From the NCBI GenBank assembly GCA_009377665.1, contig WHTO01000002.1:1-33242 (forward strand): a stretch of 33,242 nt of DNA. Direction: 5' to 3'. The DNA is from Dehalococcoidia bacterium (GTDB taxonomy: Bacteria > Chloroflexota > Dehalococcoidia > WHTO01). The notes under the pieces were generated by a model. That model worked only from the letters and a program-made list of their open reading frames with translations, was not told where the DNA came from and did no database searches. Made by a program: the position numbers and the translations under genes. Positions 28,224 to 33,242 of this stretch are shown one piece after another (the first letter of the stretch is position 1; each line of letters starts with the position of its first letter).

Positions 28224-28249
28224 TGTCGCGTGCCGCAGAGTGCGCGACA
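28224..28249. promoter_or_regulatory. Perfect inverted repeat TGTCGCG-N12-CGCGACA, candidate operator between the WYL gene and moaA
   Basis: 28224-28230 TGTCGCG and 28243-28249 CGCGACA, directly upstream of the WYL ORF in a divergent spacer. Confidence 0.55.
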
Positions 28250-28359
28250 CTTCTATAGTTGTCCGGACATTCACGGGGTTCGCTCGATGCGACACCGTGC
28301 TCAACGCAGCCAGGCCGGCCGGCGGGCAGCCCGACCCCCGCGCTCGCTAGGATGCAAGC

Positions 28360-29373
28360 GTGGCGTCCGTCTTAAAAGACCTGCTCGGGAGACCGCTGCG
28401 CGACCTGCGCATCTCGGTCACCGACCGCTGCAACTTCCGTTGCACCTATTGCATGCCGAAGGAGGTCTTCGGCAAGGAGTTCCAGTTCCTGCCGCGCGCC
28501 GGCCTCCTGACCTTTGAGGAGATCACCAGGCTGTCGCGCATCTTCATCAGCCAGGGCGTGAGGAAGCTGCGCATCACCGGCGGCGAGCCACTCCTGCGCC
28601 GCGACCTGCCGCGCCTGGTCGCCCAGCTCAGGGCCATCGACAAGGGCGTCGACCTGACCCTGACGACCAACGGCTCGCTCCTCAAGGAGCAGGCCCACGA
28701 CCTCAAGGCCGCCGGCCTGAGCCGCATCACGGTCAGCCTGGACTCCCTCGATGACGCCGTTTTCAGGGCCATGAACGACGTTGATTTTCCCGTGACCCGG
28801 GTGCTCGACGGCATCGAGGCGGCGAGGGCAGCGGGCCTCGTGCCGATCAAGATCAACACCGTCGTCAAGCGCGGCGTCAACGACGACCATGTGGTGGACC
28901 TCGCCCGCCACTTCCGCGGCACGGGGTTCACCGTCCGCTTCATCGAGTACATGGATGTCGGCAGCACAAACGGCTGGCGCCTCGACGATGTCGTGCCGGC
29001 CGCAGAAGTGATCCAGAGGATCAGCGCCGAGATGCCCCTTGAGCCCCTCGATTCCCAGTACCGGGGCGAGGTAGCCGAGCGCTGGCGCTATCGCGACGGC
29101 GGCGGCGAGGTCGGTGTCATCGCCTCCGTCACCCAGCCCTTCTGCCAGGACTGCACGCGCGCCCGCCTGTCGGCCGATGGCGCCCTCTACACCTGCCTCT
29201 TTGCGACGACCGGGCAGGACCTCCGCTCGCTGCTGCGCAATGGCGCCACCGACGACGATATCGTCGCGACCCTTGCCACGATCTGGGGCCGTCGCGACGA
29301 CCGCTACTCCGAGATCCGCTCCGAGGAGACTGCAGGGGCCGCCAGGGTAGAGATGTCCCGCATCGGCGGCTGA
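28360..29373 (+). CDS. moaA: GTP 3',8-cyclase MoaA (radical SAM), GTG start
   Basis: [55 protein letters not shown], terminal GG. Confidence 0.96.
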   Translation: MASVLKDLLGRPLRDLRISVTDRCNFRCTYCMPKEVFGKEFQFLPRAGLLTFEEITRLSRIFISQGVRKLRITGGEPLLRRDLPRLVAQLRAIDKGVDLTLTTNGSLLKEQAHDLKAAGLSRITVSLDSLDDAVFRAMNDVDFPVTRVLDGIEAARAAGLVPIKINTVVKRGVNDDHVVDLARHFRGTGFTVRFIEYMDVGSTNGWRLDDVVPAAEVIQRISAEMPLEPLDSQYRGEVAERWRYRDGGGEVGVIASVTQPFCQDCTRARLSADGALYTCLFATTGQDLRSLLRNGATDDDIVATLATIWGRRDDRYSEIRSEETAGAARVEMSRIGG

Positions 29374-29478
29374 CCGCCTGTCGGTGCGCCTGATTCCCGT
29401 GGGGTGAGGGCAGGCCTCTCCCACAGGCCGTTCTCCTACGCCATCGACGCTCAGCCCTGCGTTAGGGGCCGGCAACCG

Positions 29479-29484
29479 TATAAT
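29479..29484 (+). promoter_or_regulatory. Consensus -10 box TATAAT upstream of rpsB
   Basis: ccgTATAATtagc; rare exact consensus in GC-rich DNA. The -35 is poorly defined. Confidence 0.5.
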
Positions 29485-29520
29485 TAGCGGAGTAACCAGA
29501 ATCTCGCCCCAATCTCCAGG

Positions 29521-29546
29521 GGTGCCCGCGCGGGCACCTTCTTTTT
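29521..29546 (+). terminator. Rho-independent terminator-like hairpin in the moaA-rpsB spacer (possible rpsB leader attenuator)
   Basis: GGTGCCCGCGCGGGCACC perfect 18-nt palindrome (29521-29538) followed by TTCTTTTT. Confidence 0.8.
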
Positions 29547-29588
29547 GCGGGCGATCCTGGCCTACCTGATTCAAGGAGGCAATCGAAT

Positions 29589-30564
29589 ATGGCAGCACCA
29601 TCAGTTTCCATGAAGGCCCTGCTCGAAGCAGGCGTCCACTTCGGCCACCAGACACGGCGCTGGGATCCACGCATGCGGCGCTTCATCTTTACCGAGCGCA
29701 ACGGCATCCACATCCTCGACCTGCAGCAAACCGTTGGCCGCCTGCAGGCCGCGATGGACTTCGCGCGTGACACCGCCGCCGACGGCGGCCTGGTCCTGTT
29801 CGTCGGTACCAAGAAGCAGGCCGTCGAGACCATCGAGCAGGAAGCCACCCGCGCCGGCATGCCCTACGTCACCAACCGCTGGCTCGGCGGTACGCTGACC
29901 AACTTCAACACCATTCAATCGCGGATCGACCACCTGGCGCGCCTCGAGAACCAGAAGTCGCGCGGCGAGTTCGAGCGGCTGATCAAGAAGGAAGCGCTCC
30001 TCCTCGACGAAGAGATCGTGCGCCTCAACCGCTTCTTCGGCGGCATCAAGGAGATGCAGAGGCCCCCCGCCGCCCTCTACGTCGTCGACTGCGTCAAGGA
30101 GCACATCGCGATCGCCGAGGCCCTGCGCCTGGGCATCCCGATCGTGGCCATGGTCGACACCAACTGCAACCCGGACGAGATTGACTACCCCGTGCCCTCG
30201 AACGATGACGCCATCAGGGCCATCAAGCTAATCACGGCCCGGATCGCCGACGCCATCGTCGAAGGCACGCGCATGCGCGAGTTCGCCGAGGAGGCAGGCC
30301 TCGAAGCCGAAGACATGACACTCGAAGAGTACGCCGAGGGCTACTCCGCCTCGCCCGACGACAGCGGCCCCGAGACGCCTCCGGCCGAAGGCGAGGCGCC
30401 CGCCGAGGCTGAGGCGCCCCTGGACCCGGCCGAGGAGCTGGCGCGCACGCGAGCCGAGCTGGCACGGGCGCGTGCCGAGCTGGCCCGGGCCAAGCACGAG
30501 GCCGCACAGGTCGTCGGGGGACAGGGCGACACCACCACCACCACAAGTGACCAGGAGACGAGCG

Positions 30565-30581
<17 letters not shown>
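29589..30581 (+). CDS. rpsB: 30S ribosomal protein S2 with about 100-aa C-terminal extension
   Basis: [57 protein letters not shown]; Shine-Dalgarno AAGGAGG. Confidence 0.97.
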
Positions 30582-31849
<1,268 letters not shown>

Positions 31850-31905
31850 CCTGGCAACCCCCAATCGCGGAGTCGCATCTATCCTTGAGCACGGGAGGGA
31901 CATCC

Positions 31906-32463
31906 GTGATTAACGACGTACTGGCTGACGCCCGCGACCGCATGGGCAAAGCGATCGAAGCGACCAGGCGGGAGTTTGGTGGAGTGCGCACCGGCCGCGC
32001 CAATCCGAGCCTGGTAGAGAACATCAAGGTTGACTACTACGGCACTCCGACGCTCATCAAGCAGCTAGCCAACATCAACGTCCCCGAGGCGCGCCTGCTG
32101 ACGCTCCAGGTCTACGACAAGGGCGCAGTCGGCGCCGTCGAGAAGGCCTTGCGCTCGGCCAACCTTGGCCTGAACCCGGCCAACGATGGCAACCTGATCA
32201 GGCTGGCCATCCCCCAACTCACCGAGCAACGACGCAAGGAGCTCGTGAAGATGGTCCACGGTAAGGCGGAGGAGGGCCGAGTGTCCGTGCGCAACGTGCG
32301 CCGCGACGCCATGGAGCGCATCCGCCAGGCGCGCAAGGACAAGGAGGTCGGGGAGGACGACGAGAAGCGCGCCGAGGGCGAGCTGCAGAAGCTCACCGAC
32401 CAGTTCGTCAAGGACATCGACCGGCTGAGTCACGAGAAAGAGGCCGAGGTCCTGGAGGTCTGA
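31906..32463 (+). CDS. frr: Ribosome recycling factor
   Basis: REFGGVRTGRANPSLVENIKVDYYGTPTLIKQLANI; LTEQRRKELVKMVHGKAEEGRVSVRNVRRDA. GTG start at 31906 behind GGGAGGG proposed; ORF track starts at 31885. Confidence 0.95.
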   Translation: MINDVLADARDRMGKAIEATRREFGGVRTGRANPSLVENIKVDYYGTPTLIKQLANINVPEARLLTLQVYDKGAVGAVEKALRSANLGLNPANDGNLIRLAIPQLTEQRRKELVKMVHGKAEEGRVSVRNVRRDAMERIRQARKDKEVGEDDEKRAEGELQKLTDQFVKDIDRLSHEKEAEVLEV

Positions 32464-32465
32464 CG

Positions 32466-33221
32466 TTGCCCAGCCCGTCCCGCGCCAGCACGACGCACCC
32501 CGTGGATCCAGCTGAGAACGGCTGCGCCCCGCCGCCTCCCCAGCACGTGGCCATCATCATGGACGGTAACGGGCGCTGGGCCCGCGCCCGCGGCAAGGAT
32601 CGCAACTTCGGCCACCGCGCCGGTACCGAGAACATCCGCAACATCATCCGCCTCTTCGGCGAGTGCGACGTGCGCTACCTGACCCTTTACGCTTTCTCGA
32701 CCGAAAACTGGTCGCGTCCGAAGAGCGAGGTCCGGGCCCTGACCAGGCTGATCGGGCAGGTGTTGAAGCGCGAGGTCAAGAAGATGCATCGTGAGGGGGT
32801 GCGCCTGCACCACATCGGCCGCCTCGACGCCCTCGACGAGGGGCTGCGGCGGCAGGTGCAGGACGCGATAGAGCTGACGAAGGACAACGAGCGCATAAAC
32901 GTCGTGCTGGCCTGGAACTACGGCGGACGCGGCGAGATCGTGGACGCCGTCAGGCAGCTAATCACCGAAGGTATGGGCGCCGAAGCGATAGACGAGCAGG
33001 CCATTGAAAGTCGCCTCTACACCAGCGGCCTACCCGACCCCGACCTCGTCATCCGCACAGCCGGCGAGATGCGGCTGTCCAACTTTCTCGTCTGGCAGGC
33101 GGCCTACGCCGAGTTCTGGTCGACGCCAACGTTGTGGCCGGATTTCGGCGCCGCCGAGATCGACGCCGCCCTCAGCGCCTACGCCGAGCGCACGCGCAAA
33201 TTCGGCGCCGTCGTCGAGTGA
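32466..33221 (+). CDS. uppS: Isoprenyl (undecaprenyl) diphosphate synthase
   Basis: HVAIIMDGNGRWARARG, HRAGTENIRNI, LTLYAFSTENWSRPKSEV, DLVIRTAGEMRLSNFLVWQAAYAEFW. Confidence 0.95.
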   Translation: MPSPSRASTTHPVDPAENGCAPPPPQHVAIIMDGNGRWARARGKDRNFGHRAGTENIRNIIRLFGECDVRYLTLYAFSTENWSRPKSEVRALTRLIGQVLKREVKKMHREGVRLHHIGRLDALDEGLRRQVQDAIELTKDNERINVVLAWNYGGRGEIVDAVRQLITEGMGAEAIDEQAIESRLYTSGLPDPDLVIRTAGEMRLSNFLVWQAAYAEFWSTPTLWPDFGAAEIDAALSAYAERTRKFGAVVE

Positions 33222-33242
33222 TGCGGGTCAGCGCCACCACGC

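Noticed and set aside
28372-29670. 432-aa minus-strand ORF
   Set aside because: Antisense to moaA, which carries unmistakable radical-SAM motifs; no motif of its own.

Overview
High-GC bacterial window, mostly ordinary chromosome. I suspect a Chloroflexota-like lineage from gene content; this is an inference only. Left end: two degraded IS481-like transposase fragments, an FmdB zinc-ribbon gene, then cdsA-dxr-rseP on the minus strand. Next is a probable extracellular-polysaccharide locus: a coiled-coil protein, a processive GT2 synthase and a Tat-exported DUF2334/NodB-like deacetylase on minus, with a divergent secreted GH113-like hydrolase on plus. Centre: class II aldolase, MFS transporter, an unlisted 59-aa ORF, tRNA-Val, M50 protease with CBS domains, PcrA/UvrD helicase with an apparent 1-nt frameshift, a zinc-ribbon membrane protein, a DRTGG protein and tRNA-Phe. 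Then a compact minus-strand operon: WYL regulator, AddB-like, AddA-like, winged-helix protein with a degenerate receiver. Right end: moaA and rpsB-tsf-pyrH-frr-uppS on plus. The points most worth following up are the WYL-AddBA-pseudo-response-regulator operon with a perfect inverted repeat at its promoter, the split polysaccharide synthase/deacetylase/hydrolase locus with a nested-dyad divergent promoter, a putative attenuator in the rpsB leader, and the division of the usual rpsB...uppS-cdsA-dxr-rseP cluster in a way a single inversion could explain. All homology calls come from motif recognition; no searches were run.
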